From an uncultured Porphyromonadaceae bacterium (GTDB lineage Bacteria; Bacteroidota; Bacteroidia; Bacteroidales; Porphyromonadaceae), in NCBI GenBank assembly GCA_947253625.1, contig CAMYAB010000001.1, positions 1 to 64,000 on the forward strand: 64,000 nt of DNA, read 5' to 3'. Below the pieces are notes generated by a model. The model did no database searches, was not told the origin of the DNA, and saw only the letters and a program-made list of their open reading frames with translations. Positions 53,933 through 62,649 of the stretch are shown in pieces; positions within the stretch are counted from its first letter, which is position 1, and each line of letters starts with the position of its first letter. The translations under genes and the position numbers were made by a program.

Positions 53933-55264
53933 TCAGATGAGTCGTCCCTCAAGTACCTGGGGGTCATCGAGTGTTCTTGAAGACAAAAAAACGGGTCGAA
54001 CCTCTCCTTGTAAGTCGGGCTGACAAGGAATGCGGACTCGGACATAATTTTCTGTAAAGCCATACAGGTAGTCTTTGTCGTGTGAGTGTTCAATAAGCAT
54101 CTTCCGTGTGGTCCCCAATTGTGAGTCGTAAAATGCCCGTAGCAACTCTTCGCTCAGTGCAAGTAACCGCTGCGACCTTAGGTGCTTTTGCTGTGGCGGT
54201 ACGATGTGGTTAATCTTGAGGGCATCGGTACCCGGTCGTTCGCTGTAACTGAAGACATGTAGCTGGGTCACTGGTAAAGTGCTGATAAAGTCATAGCTCT
54301 CTTGAAAATACTCCTCTGTTTCACCACGAGTACCAACAATCACATCTACTCCGATGAATGCATCAGGCATCAACTCTCGTATGGCCGAAACTTTGTGTGC
54401 AAAAACATCTCGCTTGTAGCGTCTGCGCATGAGTTTTAGGACAGCATCGGATCCACTCTGTAGGGGAATATGGAAGTGTGGAACGAAATGCTGCGAGTGT
54501 GCGACAAAGTCAATCACCTCATCAGTGATTAGGTTGGGCTCTATGCTGGAAATCCGAAAGCGCTCAATCCCCTCTACTTGATCTAGTGCGCGTATAAGAC
54601 CCAGAAATGATTCTCCTGTGCTCCGACCGAAGTCTCCGACATTTACTCCGGTAAGGACAATCTCCTTACCTCCCTCTTGCGCTACCTTTTCGGCTTGGTG
54701 TACAAGGTCTGCTATGGCGCCGTTGCGACTGCGCCCCCGAGCCATCGGGATTGTGCAATAGCTACAGCTATAGTCGCATCCGTCTTGGACTTTGAGGAAG
54801 TGTCGTGTCCGTCCCTCGCGTGACACCGATGGAGCAAACGCACGGACATCACCAATCGGACTGTGAAGGATATGTCCGCTACCATCAAGTACATCTCCTC
54901 GTTTCATTTGTTGGACGTACTGTACCAGATCCCCTTTTTGTCCGGCTCCAAGTACAAGGTCCACGCCCTCTATTTCTGAGATCCGCTTCGGATCAAGCTG
55001 AGCATAGCACCCCGTCACCACAATCTTGGCGTTCGGATGCTGTCGATGAATTCGCCGAATGAGTTGCCGACACTTTTTATCTGCCACCTCGGTCACGCTA
55101 CAAGTATTGACTAGGCAGAGATCTGCTTGCTCCCCATCCGAGGCTGTAATCATTCCAAGCTCGTGTAGAGCTTGGGCAAGATGACTGGTCTCGGCAAAGT
55201 TGAGTTTGCACCCGAGGGTATAAAAAGCTACGCGTTTGTTTTCAAAAAACTGGCTGTCTATCAT
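53933..55264 (-). CDS. mtaB: tRNA methylthiotransferase MtaB (MiaB-like)
   Basis: A 443-residue radical-SAM enzyme that adds a methylthio group to t6A37 in tRNA. The N-terminal cluster cysteines are in TLGCKLNFAET, NTCSVTE and VTGCYAQLDP; the radical-SAM cluster is in GCDYSCSYCTIPMARGRSR; the C-terminal TRAM domain starts at about 380 (MLIEHSHDKDYLYGFTENYV). TLGCKLNFAE identifies MtaB rather than MiaB. It overlaps dgt by ATGA. Confidence 0.93.
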   Translation of the reverse strand: MIDSQFFENKRVAFYTLGCKLNFAETSHLAQALHELGMITASDGEQADLCLVNTCSVTEVADKKCRQLIRRIHRQHPNAKIVVTGCYAQLDPKRISEIEGVDLVLGAGQKGDLVQYVQQMKRGDVLDGSGHILHSPIGDVRAFAPSVSREGRTRHFLKVQDGCDYSCSYCTIPMARGRSRNGAIADLVHQAEKVAQEGGKEIVLTGVNVGDFGRSTGESFLGLIRALDQVEGIERFRISSIEPNLITDEVIDFVAHSQHFVPHFHIPLQSGSDAVLKLMRRRYKRDVFAHKVSAIRELMPDAFIGVDVIVGTRGETEEYFQESYDFISTLPVTQLHVFSYSERPGTDALKINHIVPPQQKHLRSQRLLALSEELLRAFYDSQLGTTRKMLIEHSHDKDYLYGFTENYVRVRIPCQPDLQGEVRPVFLSSRTLDDPQVLEGRLI

Positions 55265-56601
55265 ATGGCAGGAAGACTCATTCCGGTGAACTTTCTGTAT
55301 AGATCCAACGCATAGACATCTGTCATGCCACTGATATAGTCAAGCGCAGACTGTATCTTGCCATAGAGTGTGGGTCTAAACATATTGTACTGCTCGGGAA
55401 TGCGAGAAAACCACAGTTTAGAGTAGGCTTTTTCCGGATTGATCTGTGCATCGATGAGTGTGTCGAGTATGAATTCAAAGATTCTGAAGCCGGCAAACTC
55501 AATGTCCAACACCTCTTTGACAAAGTAGATCTTGTCGAAAGCCACCTTTCGAGCATGCATGTAGGCATCTCGTATAGGGGCATCCATGGACTGGATCAGA
55601 CTCTTGTCGAGCGTGCCGGCAAGGATCTCCTTTTCGTGTTTCTTGAAGGTTGCAACTGTGGCACGGACAAGTACTCCTATCGCACAAGAGCGGTAGTAGG
55701 CGACAAGTTCATTGGTATCGTACACTCGTTTCTCTATTTGCTGAGCATGCTCTTGTTCGGCGTGGGTCATGAAAGCCAGCATGAGCTCCTTGACTTCGGA
55801 AAATGTCAGGATCTTGAGTTTGAACGCATCTTCCAAGTCCATGATCTGATAGCAGATGTCATCTGCAGCCTCTACCAAGTAGACAAGGGGGTGGCGGGCA
55901 AATCGTAGTGGCTCATTGGGTCCGGACAGTTGCTTTATATTTAGGTGTGTGGCGATTCTTTTATAGGATTCTTCTTCCGTGGCAAAGAATCCAAATTTTC
56001 CCTTACCTTCCGAGCAAACGGATGTATAGGGATATTTTACGATGGAGGATAGTGTGCTGTATGTTAGGGCAAAGCCCCCCTCCCGTCTTCCTTGGAATGA
56101 GTGCGCCAATAGGCGAATGGTGTTGGCATTGCCTTCAAAGGCCGAGAAGTCCTCCCAGCGTCCTCCTTCATCCCGGACTTGTCGCTCCCATCTTGCCCCT
56201 TTGCCTTCTGTAAAATAGGCCGTTATGGCTCTTTCGCCGGCGTGTCCAAATGGAGGGTTGCCCATGTCGTGAGCGATACAGGCTGCTGAGACGATTGCCC
56301 CTATATCCGAAAAATCAAACCACAGATCCGGCTCTCTCTCCTTGAGGTAGTGTCCGATCTCTGTGCCGAGTGAGCGACCGATACAGCTTACTTCCAAGCT
56401 GTGCGTAAGCCTATTGTGGACGAAGACTTGGCCCGGAAGCGGGAAGACTTGCGTCTTGTTTTGCAGCCTTCTAAATGGTGCGGAGAATATCAAGCGATCA
56501 TAGTCTCGCTGAAAGTCAGTCCTATTGCTCTGCTTTTGCTCATGGTGTTCGAGTCCAAATCGTCGATCACTGATGAGTGAGCTCCAAGTCATATTAGACA
56601 T
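55261..56601 (-). CDS. dgt: Deoxyguanosinetriphosphate triphosphohydrolase
   Basis: A 446-residue HD-domain dNTPase. ATG 56601 (MSNMTWSSL) overlaps the end of the sirtuin gene; the upstream 20 codons are less likely. Motifs: RRLQNKTQVFPL, NRLTHSLEVSCIGR (His), AACIAHDMGNPPFGHAGE (HD and second His) and LVEAADDICYQIMDLEDAF (distal Asp). It probably controls dGTP or dNTP levels. Confidence 0.93.
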   Translation of the reverse strand: MSNMTWSSLISDRRFGLEHHEQKQSNRTDFQRDYDRLIFSAPFRRLQNKTQVFPLPGQVFVHNRLTHSLEVSCIGRSLGTEIGHYLKEREPDLWFDFSDIGAIVSAACIAHDMGNPPFGHAGERAITAYFTEGKGARWERQVRDEGGRWEDFSAFEGNANTIRLLAHSFQGRREGGFALTYSTLSSIVKYPYTSVCSEGKGKFGFFATEEESYKRIATHLNIKQLSGPNEPLRFARHPLVYLVEAADDICYQIMDLEDAFKLKILTFSEVKELMLAFMTHAEQEHAQQIEKRVYDTNELVAYYRSCAIGVLVRATVATFKKHEKEILAGTLDKSLIQSMDAPIRDAYMHARKVAFDKIYFVKEVLDIEFAGFRIFEFILDTLIDAQINPEKAYSKLWFSRIPEQYNMFRPTLYGKIQSALDYISGMTDVYALDLYRKFTGMSLPAI

Positions 56602-57283
56602 TTCGTAGTCTTCTTGTGAGTTCTTGCATTCCTTCCGAGGCAGTCGCTGTGATTTGCTCAAAGCCCACAGCGGATCGTACCGGCTTGGGGTCGATCACAT
56701 AGCACGGGATATTGGGCCGAGTGATCGAGGTCAGACCGGCAGCCGGGTAGACGTTGAGGCTACTGCCAATGACCACAAAGATGTCGGCCGATCGTGTCGC
56801 CTTGATGGCGGCATCCATCATAGGGACCGGTTCGCCAAAGTAGACGATGAACGGCCGTAGTAGATTGCCCTCTTTGTCTGTGGCGTCAGGCGACATCTCC
56901 AGTTCCCCGTTGGGCAAGTCGAGGGGGATGTCCGGGCGATCCATAGTGCAACACTTCATGAGGTTGCCATGTAGGTGAATAACGTGGCTGCTACCGGCCT
57001 TTTCGTGGAGGTTGTCTATGTTTTGGGTGATGACTGTGACCTCGTATTCCTTTTCTAGATCAGCTAGCAACCGGTGTGCGAGGTTGGGTTGGCAAGTTAC
57101 GCACTGTTTGCGCAGCATGTTGGCAAAGCGTACTACCATTTCCCTATTTCTCAGAAGTGCGTCATGTGTCGCTACCTCCTCTATTCTGTAGTTTTCCCAC
57201 AGACCGTCCGAATCTCGGAAGGTACTCAGTCCACTCTCGGCGCTTATTCCGGCACCGGTTAGGGCGACAAGTTTTTTCTTCAT
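56594..57283 (-). CDS. cobB: Sirtuin-type NAD-dependent deacylase
   Basis: A 229-residue Sir2-family enzyme. Start ATG 57283 (MKKKLVALTG) or ATG 57292, three codons earlier and overlapping the GH92 stop. NAD-binding GAGISAESGLSTFRDSDGLW and TQNIDNLHEKAG are intact, as is the catalytic His in VIHLHGNL. The two CxxC pairs that bind structural zinc in most sirtuins are not visible: the segment after HGNL holds only an adjacent Cys pair. Target acyl group unknown. Confidence 0.9.
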   Translation of the reverse strand: MKKKLVALTGAGISAESGLSTFRDSDGLWENYRIEEVATHDALLRNREMVVRFANMLRKQCVTCQPNLAHRLLADLEKEYEVTVITQNIDNLHEKAGSSHVIHLHGNLMKCCTMDRPDIPLDLPNGELEMSPDATDKEGNLLRPFIVYFGEPVPMMDAAIKATRSADIFVVIGSSLNVYPAAGLTSITRPNIPCYVIDPKPVRSAVGFEQITATASEGMQELTRRLRNV

Positions 57284-57285
57284 TA

Positions 57286-59523
57286 TTACCATTTATTGGG
57301 TTGATCTCCCATGTAGATATCTAGGCGTCCTCCCGTCGCTATCTCTTCGTAGTCCAGCCAGCGTTTGTTGAGCGGATTGCCGTTGAGTTCTATCTTTTGG
57401 ATATATATGTTTCGGTCGCTGTTGTCGTGGACTCTTATCTGAAAGAGACCGTCTCTCACACTCAGGTCTGCCGCATCAATGATGGGAGAGCCAAAGAAAT
57501 ACCGCCCACCGGCAGGCTCCGGCTGATAAAAACCCAATGCCGACAGGATATACCACGCACTCATCTGCCCCACATCCTCATTACCACTCAGTCCATCGGG
57601 TTGGGCATGGTAAAGATCGTTCATCACACGTCTCAGGAGTGGTGCGGCCTTATCCTGATGTCCCAGCATACTGTAGAGGTACAGGATGTGGTGGCTTGGC
57701 TCATTGCCATGCGCAAATTGCCCAATCATTCCGGAAATGTCCGGTGACGTGTTTTCGCCGGCAATTTCACTAGGTACGGTAAAGAGGCTGTCCAGCTTTT
57801 CCAAAAATAGCTCTTCGCTCCCAAAGAGGCTTACGAGCCCCTCAACATCGTGGGGAACCAAGAAGGTGTACTGCCAGGCATTGCCCTCGCAGTAGTCGTC
57901 TTCGCGGTGGTTGGAGAAGAAGGGGTTGAAAGGGGTGTTCCACTGCCCCGTGGCACTTTTGCCCCGCATGAAGCCCGTCTCGGGATCAAATAAATGCTTG
58001 TAGCTTTGGCTTCGATCGAGGAAGTAGTCATAGTCCTCAGTGTGTCCCAGGCTCTTGGCAACCTTGGCCACAGCCCAGTCCGCCAGAGCGTATTCCAGAT
58101 CGTAGGCGACACTCTCGGCCATTTTGTCGCAAGGGATGTAGCCGTATTCTTTGCGGAGGTCTTGTCCTCTCTCATCGAGCATGGCACTATTCTTCAGCGC
58201 AGTGTAGGCCCTCTCCTTGTCCTTGACATACCCCTTGAGGATAGCATCGGCAAGCACGGGTATCCCGGGGTTGCCGACCATGGTGTTGGTCTCGTTGGCA
58301 TAAAAGTGCCATACCGGGAGCTTCCCTTGCTTCTCATATATGCTGAGGAGGGTGCCGACCATGTCTTTCATTAGGTCACCGTGGATCAGTGTCATCAGTG
58401 GGTGAGCGGCTCGGTAGGTGTCCCAGAGCGAAAAGGTGGTACGTGTCACAAATCCTGGGTCGGAGTGCACCTTTAGGTCCGCTCCCATGTACGATCCATC
58501 CACATCCGCATAGACTGATGGCGCAATCATAGTATGGTAGAGTGCGGTATAAAAGACACGCATCGTCTCCTCACGCTTAGCTGTCATCCGAATCTTGCCC
58601 AGCTCTTTGCGCCAAAGGTCGGCTGCCTGCGCTTGGGTATGCTCAAAGTCCCATCCCTGTAGCTCGGCGACCATATTGGCCCAAGCGGCCTCGATACTTG
58701 TCGGAGAGAGAGCTACTTTTACGAGTACTTGGCGGTTGGCCTCCGAGAGATTGGCACGGGCGTACAGCTCTGTTCCTTGTCCCTCGCGACTCTGTGCTTT
58801 CCCGTCAACGGTCACTTCTAGGTCACTGATGGGCTCGGAAAACTCGGCCGCAAAGTAGACCACTTGGTCCTTTGCCCAGCCCGTACTCCTGCGGTAACCC
58901 TCTACCTTGTGGTCGTCCACTTGTCGGATCAATACATCGGTAGGGCGGTCCCAATTGCCACCGTTGACTAGGTCAATGATGACCCCCGGAAGCTCAGCAT
59001 CTTTGGGAAAGGTGTACTTGTGCAACCCCACGCGAGTAGTGGCCGTCAGCTCCACATCTATCCCGTAACGCTCCAGGTGCGTGCTATAGTATCCTGGACG
59101 CACCACTTCACGGCTGCGGACGGAGTAGCTCCACTGGCCACTGCTTGGGTCAGCCTCTGTGCCACGTCCCGGTGTTACTTCGCCCGTGACCGGCATCACC
59201 GTCAGGTCCAGCAGGTCACCAATCCCGGTACCACTCATGTGGGTGTGCGAAAAACCAATGATCGTGCTATCCGAAACATGGTAGCCACTGACCCAGTCCC
59301 ACCCCTCAGGTATTCCGGTAGGCCCTAGCTGCACCATTCCCCACGGTACGCCCGCACCGACGAAGACGTGTCCATGTCCGCCAGAGCCTATCCAAGGGTC
59401 GACATAAGTGAGTGGGTCCGCCGGAAAATCCGGTACCTCCTCGCCCTTGCGTCCCGAGCAGCCGACAGACAAGCTGAGAAGTGTGATCAGTGAAAGCAGG
59501 GTGGTTGCCAAGTTTTTTTTCAT
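57286..59523 (-). CDS. GH92 alpha-mannosidase lipoprotein
   Basis: A 745-residue calcium-dependent exo-alpha-mannosidase of family GH92 with a lipobox (SVGC, Cys22). Signature segments: YVDPWIGSGGHGHVFVGAGV, GMVQLGPTG, GFSHTHMSGTG, EGNAWQYTFLVPHDVEG, HGNEPSHHILYLYS and GNEDVGQMSAWYILSALG. The family removes alpha-1,2/1,3/1,4 mannose; the linkage cannot be decided here. Placed away from the SusC/D operon but functionally matching its GH18: the endo enzyme releases a high-mannose glycan, this trims it. It is the first gene of a leftward unit with cobB, dgt, mtaB, GT2 and a lipoprotein. Confidence 0.95.
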   Translation of the reverse strand: MKKNLATTLLSLITLLSLSVGCSGRKGEEVPDFPADPLTYVDPWIGSGGHGHVFVGAGVPWGMVQLGPTGIPEGWDWVSGYHVSDSTIIGFSHTHMSGTGIGDLLDLTVMPVTGEVTPGRGTEADPSSGQWSYSVRSREVVRPGYYSTHLERYGIDVELTATTRVGLHKYTFPKDAELPGVIIDLVNGGNWDRPTDVLIRQVDDHKVEGYRRSTGWAKDQVVYFAAEFSEPISDLEVTVDGKAQSREGQGTELYARANLSEANRQVLVKVALSPTSIEAAWANMVAELQGWDFEHTQAQAADLWRKELGKIRMTAKREETMRVFYTALYHTMIAPSVYADVDGSYMGADLKVHSDPGFVTRTTFSLWDTYRAAHPLMTLIHGDLMKDMVGTLLSIYEKQGKLPVWHFYANETNTMVGNPGIPVLADAILKGYVKDKERAYTALKNSAMLDERGQDLRKEYGYIPCDKMAESVAYDLEYALADWAVAKVAKSLGHTEDYDYFLDRSQSYKHLFDPETGFMRGKSATGQWNTPFNPFFSNHREDDYCEGNAWQYTFLVPHDVEGLVSLFGSEELFLEKLDSLFTVPSEIAGENTSPDISGMIGQFAHGNEPSHHILYLYSMLGHQDKAAPLLRRVMNDLYHAQPDGLSGNEDVGQMSAWYILSALGFYQPEPAGGRYFFGSPIIDAADLSVRDGLFQIRVHDNSDRNIYIQKIELNGNPLNKRWLDYEEIATGGRLDIYMGDQPNKW

Positions 59524-59575
59524 ATCGTGTAGTGTGAGTGTGTGAAAGATCCGCAGACTTCTTGTTTTTGTGGGT

Positions 59576-59605
59576 CAAAGATAACGCTTTCCGTAGCGAC
59601 ACAAA
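59576..59605 (-). promoter_or_regulatory. Promoter of the GH92-led unit
   Basis: On the minus strand TTTG (59605-59602), an 18-nt spacer and TATCTTTG (59583-59576): both boxes match the Bacteroidota consensus perfectly. Start predicted about 45 nt before the GH92 ATG. Confidence 0.75.
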
Positions 59606-59674
59606 AATGTGACCGATGCCGAAGATGACCGGTCACAGTGCAATGTGTCCACAATGGACGCTCCACTCCCGCCG

Positions 59675-60121
59675 TTATTCCCAAGTGATCAGTAGCTCGT
59701 ATCGGTCAAAAATAGCCTCCATATCTCCGTTGTATCCATAGTCAAGGAGGACACTGCGTAGCTCTTCTTGCTCAGCGGGAGAGATGGGTAGTCTGCCACC
59801 TTTTTTGCGGTAAAATGTAGACTTGGAAAATCTAGATGTCAAGTACCTCGTGCAGGCATCGTAATTGGTATGGCTAAGGCTGTTCATTGCCTTCGAAAAT
59901 CCAAAAGCGTAGCGTTCTGGCTGCTCGGACTGAAAGAATTTGCACCCCTCACCTTCTCTGTGGCTTGGGTGGCTCCTGTTGATCTGCATGTAGAATTGCT
60001 TCTCCTTGAGGGCCTCAGGTGCAATGAGTGCACGGAGGCAGTTGTTGCGCTTGGGGCAAGTTTCGGAGGTACAGATTGAATAAAGATCCGGAGGTGTGGT
60101 GTTGCGTGCTGTAGATAGCAT
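59675..60121 (-). CDS. Small Cys-rich protein, possibly DUF6078
   Basis: A 148-residue soluble protein. Three cysteines are clustered near the N-terminus (Cys17, 22, 28; SICTSETCPKRNNCLRAL) with a fourth near residue 60 (EGCKFF), enough for a metal site. The rest contains basic helical segments (SFTYRKKGG-like around YRKKGGRLPISPAEQEELRS) consistent with nucleic-acid binding. The layout recalls DUF6078-type proteins of Bacteroidales, but the match is from memory. It stands alone, with the 60.3-kb repeat array and clpC upstream. Confidence 0.65.
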   Translation of the reverse strand: MLSTARNTTPPDLYSICTSETCPKRNNCLRALIAPEALKEKQFYMQINRSHPSHREGEGCKFFQSEQPERYAFGFSKAMNSLSHTNYDACTRYLTSRFSKSTFYRKKGGRLPISPAEQEELRSVLLDYGYNGDMEAIFDRYELLITWE

Positions 60122-60254
60122 AATAATTTAAGGTAATAAAGTTAGGACAGTAGTTTGTTGTCCTTAGTTCTTGTTTGTTAAGTGGTGGGTTATTTTCTGT
60201 CACAAATGTACTACTCTTTTTACAGGTAGACGACTTGTTTTAGTCCATTTTTGA

Positions 60255-60341
60255 GAAAACATTGGTCCCATCGTATGAGACTGTAGTTTCTACGGCTTGG
60301 AACTGTAGTTTCTACGGACTGAAACTATAGTCTCATAGGAG
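60255..60341. repeat. 22-bp tandem repeat array (copy 4)
   Basis: Four units: 60255-60276, 60277-60298, 60299-60320 and 60321-60341, with the GAAACTGTAGTTTC core and diverged tails. It lies 3' of the clpC-like gene and 5' of the small Cys-rich gene and runs directly into the terminator hairpin at 60356-60400. The remainder of the gap 60122-60454 holds no gene. Confidence 0.85.
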
Positions 60342-60345
60342 GCTT

Positions 60346-60400
60346 TAATCTAAAACGGAAGCGACAGCAGTCTCCTAGTATGATACTGCAGTCGCTTCCG
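60346..60400 (-). terminator. Terminator of the ClpC-like gene
   Basis: A 16-bp stem with one mismatch (CGGAAGCGAC and GCAGT arms, 13-nt loop, 60356-60400). The minus strand continues with TTTTAGATTA. It lies 55 nt after the stop. Confidence 0.75.
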
Positions 60401-60454
60401 AGTGGCATGGCATTCTTTCGCTTGGTGCATGTGCCGATGTTGTGAGATAATGTA

Positions 60455-62608
60455 CTAGCTCTCCAAGGGAGTTAGCTTGAGAGTGGTGTGGTCGCTATTG
60501 ACGCTCAAGGTGTAGGACCCGTCTCGGTGGGCTGTTTCGTCGAGTAGGGCTTGGGTAATCACCTCCTCTACGTACATGGCGATAGCTCTCCGTAGAGGGC
60601 GTGCTCCGAGGGCCGGGTCGTATCCCTTTTCTGCCAAGAAGTCTTTTGCCTCCGAGGTGAGGGTGATGGTCATGCCCATCTCCCCAATCCTCTGATTGAG
60701 TGCCTCTAGCTCAATATCCACGATGTCTCGGATAATGTCCGGCGTGAGGGGGTTGAAGGTGACGATGCGATCAATGCGGTTGAGAAACTCCGGGGAGAAG
60801 GCTTTTTTTAGGGCCTTTTTGATCACCTCTTCAGAGAGCTTGTGGAGGTCCGCCTGCTCATCGCGGAAGCCGATGCCTGCACCAAAGTCGTTGAGCTGGC
60901 GTGTGCCGACGTTGGAGGTCATAATAATGATGGTGTTTTTGAAGTTGACCTTTCCACCATTGCTGTCGGTGAGTATGCCATCGTCAAGCAACTGGAGTAG
61001 GAGGTTGTGCACATCGGGGTGTGCTTTCTCTATTTCGTCAAAAAGGATGACGGAATAGGGGCGTCGACGTACCTTGGCGGTCAGCTCTCCACCCTCGTCA
61101 TAGCCTACATATCCCGGGGGTGCTCCGATGAGTCGCGACACGGTGTGTCGTTCCATGAATTCGCTCATGTCTACCCGGATCATGGCCTCTTCTGATCCAA
61201 AAAGCTCTCGTGCCAATTGTTTGGATAGGTGGGTTTTACCGACTCCGGATGAGCCGAGAAAGAGGAAGGTGCCAATGGGGCGTGACGGGTCTCGTAGCCC
61301 GATCTTGTTTCGTCGGATGGCTCCAGAAACGGCTTCTATGACGTGGTCTTGCCCCTTGACTTTAGCTTTGAGTCGGTCGGAGAGTCCGGCGAGTGATGTA
61401 AGGTCGTCTCGGGTGAATGATGAGACCGGTATTCCACTCGATAGGCTGACGATGTGTTCGACTGTGGCGACATCCACACTGACCGGAGCTTCTTGGTACT
61501 TGCCGGCCTCGAGGTCTTTTTTGAATTGATCCAGTCGACTTGCGTATTGCTTTTCTTCGTCTCGGTATCTAGAGGCATCCTCATAGTTGCCGTCCTTGAC
61601 GGCTTGGAGTTTTTTTTGCCGTGCGGCTTGGATCCGATCTTCGTAGATGGAGAAGTCAATAGGCTTTTGACTATTCATGTAGGCATAGGCCCCGGCCTCG
61701 TCCATGGCGTCTATCGCTTTGTCAGGGAAGAAGCGATCCGTGACGTACTGATCGGTGTAGCGGACGCAGGCTCGGAGTGCATCGTCGGTGTAGAGAACGT
61801 GGTGGTGCATCTCGTAGGTGGGCTTTAGCTTTTGGAGAATTTTGAGTGTCTGCGAGCTGTCCGGTGCCTCAATGGTCACTTTTTGGAATCGGCGGTCCAT
61901 GGCGCCGTCTTTTTCGATCGTCTTGCGGTACTCCTCCGGAGTGGTGGCTCCGATGCAACGGATCTCACCGCGCGAAAGGGCGGGCTTGAGGATATTGGCA
62001 GCGTCTAGGCCCCCTTGGCTGTTGCCTCCGCCCATGAGGGTGTGGATCTCGTCTATGTAGAGGATGATGTGTGGGTTTTTTCGGAGCTCGTCGATCATGG
62101 TTTTCATACGCTCCTCAAATTGTCCTCTGTACATGGCTCCGGCGACGATGGAGGCTAGATCTACGGAGATAATCTTTTTGTTGAGAAGGAAGAGGGGAAC
62201 ATCGTTGTTGACAATTTTTTGTGCCAGTGCTTCAACAACAGCGGTCTTGCCTACGCCGGGGGCGCCGATCAGGAGGGGGTTGTTTTTGCGCTTGCGTGCT
62301 AGTATCTGTGCCACTCTGTGGAGCTCCTCTTCCCGTCCGTATACGGGGTCAAGCTTGCCGGCTCTTGCCAGGTCATTGAGCGATACTCCGTACTTGTCGA
62401 GTGTCGGGGTGTCGTTATTGCTACCACTCCGGTCCGGCTCCTTGGGTGTAGGGCGAGTGGTCTGTGTGTTTGTGCCACTGGCCTTGCCTGTGCCGGCTAG
62501 CTCATCGTACTCACTGAGGTCCTCCGACTCCGGAGTGTTGACAGCCATGCAGACCGGTCGGTGGAGGGAGGACTTTTGGGGTATGTTCATGTTGTGTTGT
62601 GAAGGCAT
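60455..62608 (-). CDS. ClpC-like AAA+ unfoldase lacking the N-domain
   Basis: A 717-residue Clp/Hsp100 ATPase. Two AAA+ domains are intact: first Walker A LLIGAPGVGKTAVVEAL with YIDEIH and pore loop GAMYRGQFEER; second Walker A LFLGSSGVGKTHL with LFDEIEKAHPD and pore loop GYVGYDEGGEL. A UVR/coiled-coil middle region (about 340-385: LQAVKDGNYEDASRYRDEEK) marks the ClpC/E type, and IGF in GAGIGFRD fits the ClpP-docking loop. The N-terminal Clp-N repeat domain is missing, replaced by about 90 Ser/Thr/Pro-rich residues. Usual ClpC proteins have about 830 residues. The start is ATG 62608 or ATG 62590. Confidence 0.92.
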   Translation of the reverse strand: MPSQHNMNIPQKSSLHRPVCMAVNTPESEDLSEYDELAGTGKASGTNTQTTRPTPKEPDRSGSNNDTPTLDKYGVSLNDLARAGKLDPVYGREEELHRVAQILARKRKNNPLLIGAPGVGKTAVVEALAQKIVNNDVPLFLLNKKIISVDLASIVAGAMYRGQFEERMKTMIDELRKNPHIILYIDEIHTLMGGGNSQGGLDAANILKPALSRGEIRCIGATTPEEYRKTIEKDGAMDRRFQKVTIEAPDSSQTLKILQKLKPTYEMHHHVLYTDDALRACVRYTDQYVTDRFFPDKAIDAMDEAGAYAYMNSQKPIDFSIYEDRIQAARQKKLQAVKDGNYEDASRYRDEEKQYASRLDQFKKDLEAGKYQEAPVSVDVATVEHIVSLSSGIPVSSFTRDDLTSLAGLSDRLKAKVKGQDHVIEAVSGAIRRNKIGLRDPSRPIGTFLFLGSSGVGKTHLSKQLARELFGSEEAMIRVDMSEFMERHTVSRLIGAPPGYVGYDEGGELTAKVRRRPYSVILFDEIEKAHPDVHNLLLQLLDDGILTDSNGGKVNFKNTIIIMTSNVGTRQLNDFGAGIGFRDEQADLHKLSEEVIKKALKKAFSPEFLNRIDRIVTFNPLTPDIIRDIVDIELEALNQRIGEMGMTITLTSEAKDFLAEKGYDPALGARPLRRAIAMYVEEVITQALLDETAHRDGSYTLSVNSDHTTLKLTPLES

Positions 62609-62649
62609 TGGGGTCTGATTGTTTTCTAGTGTTTTGTCTCAGTGGCGGT

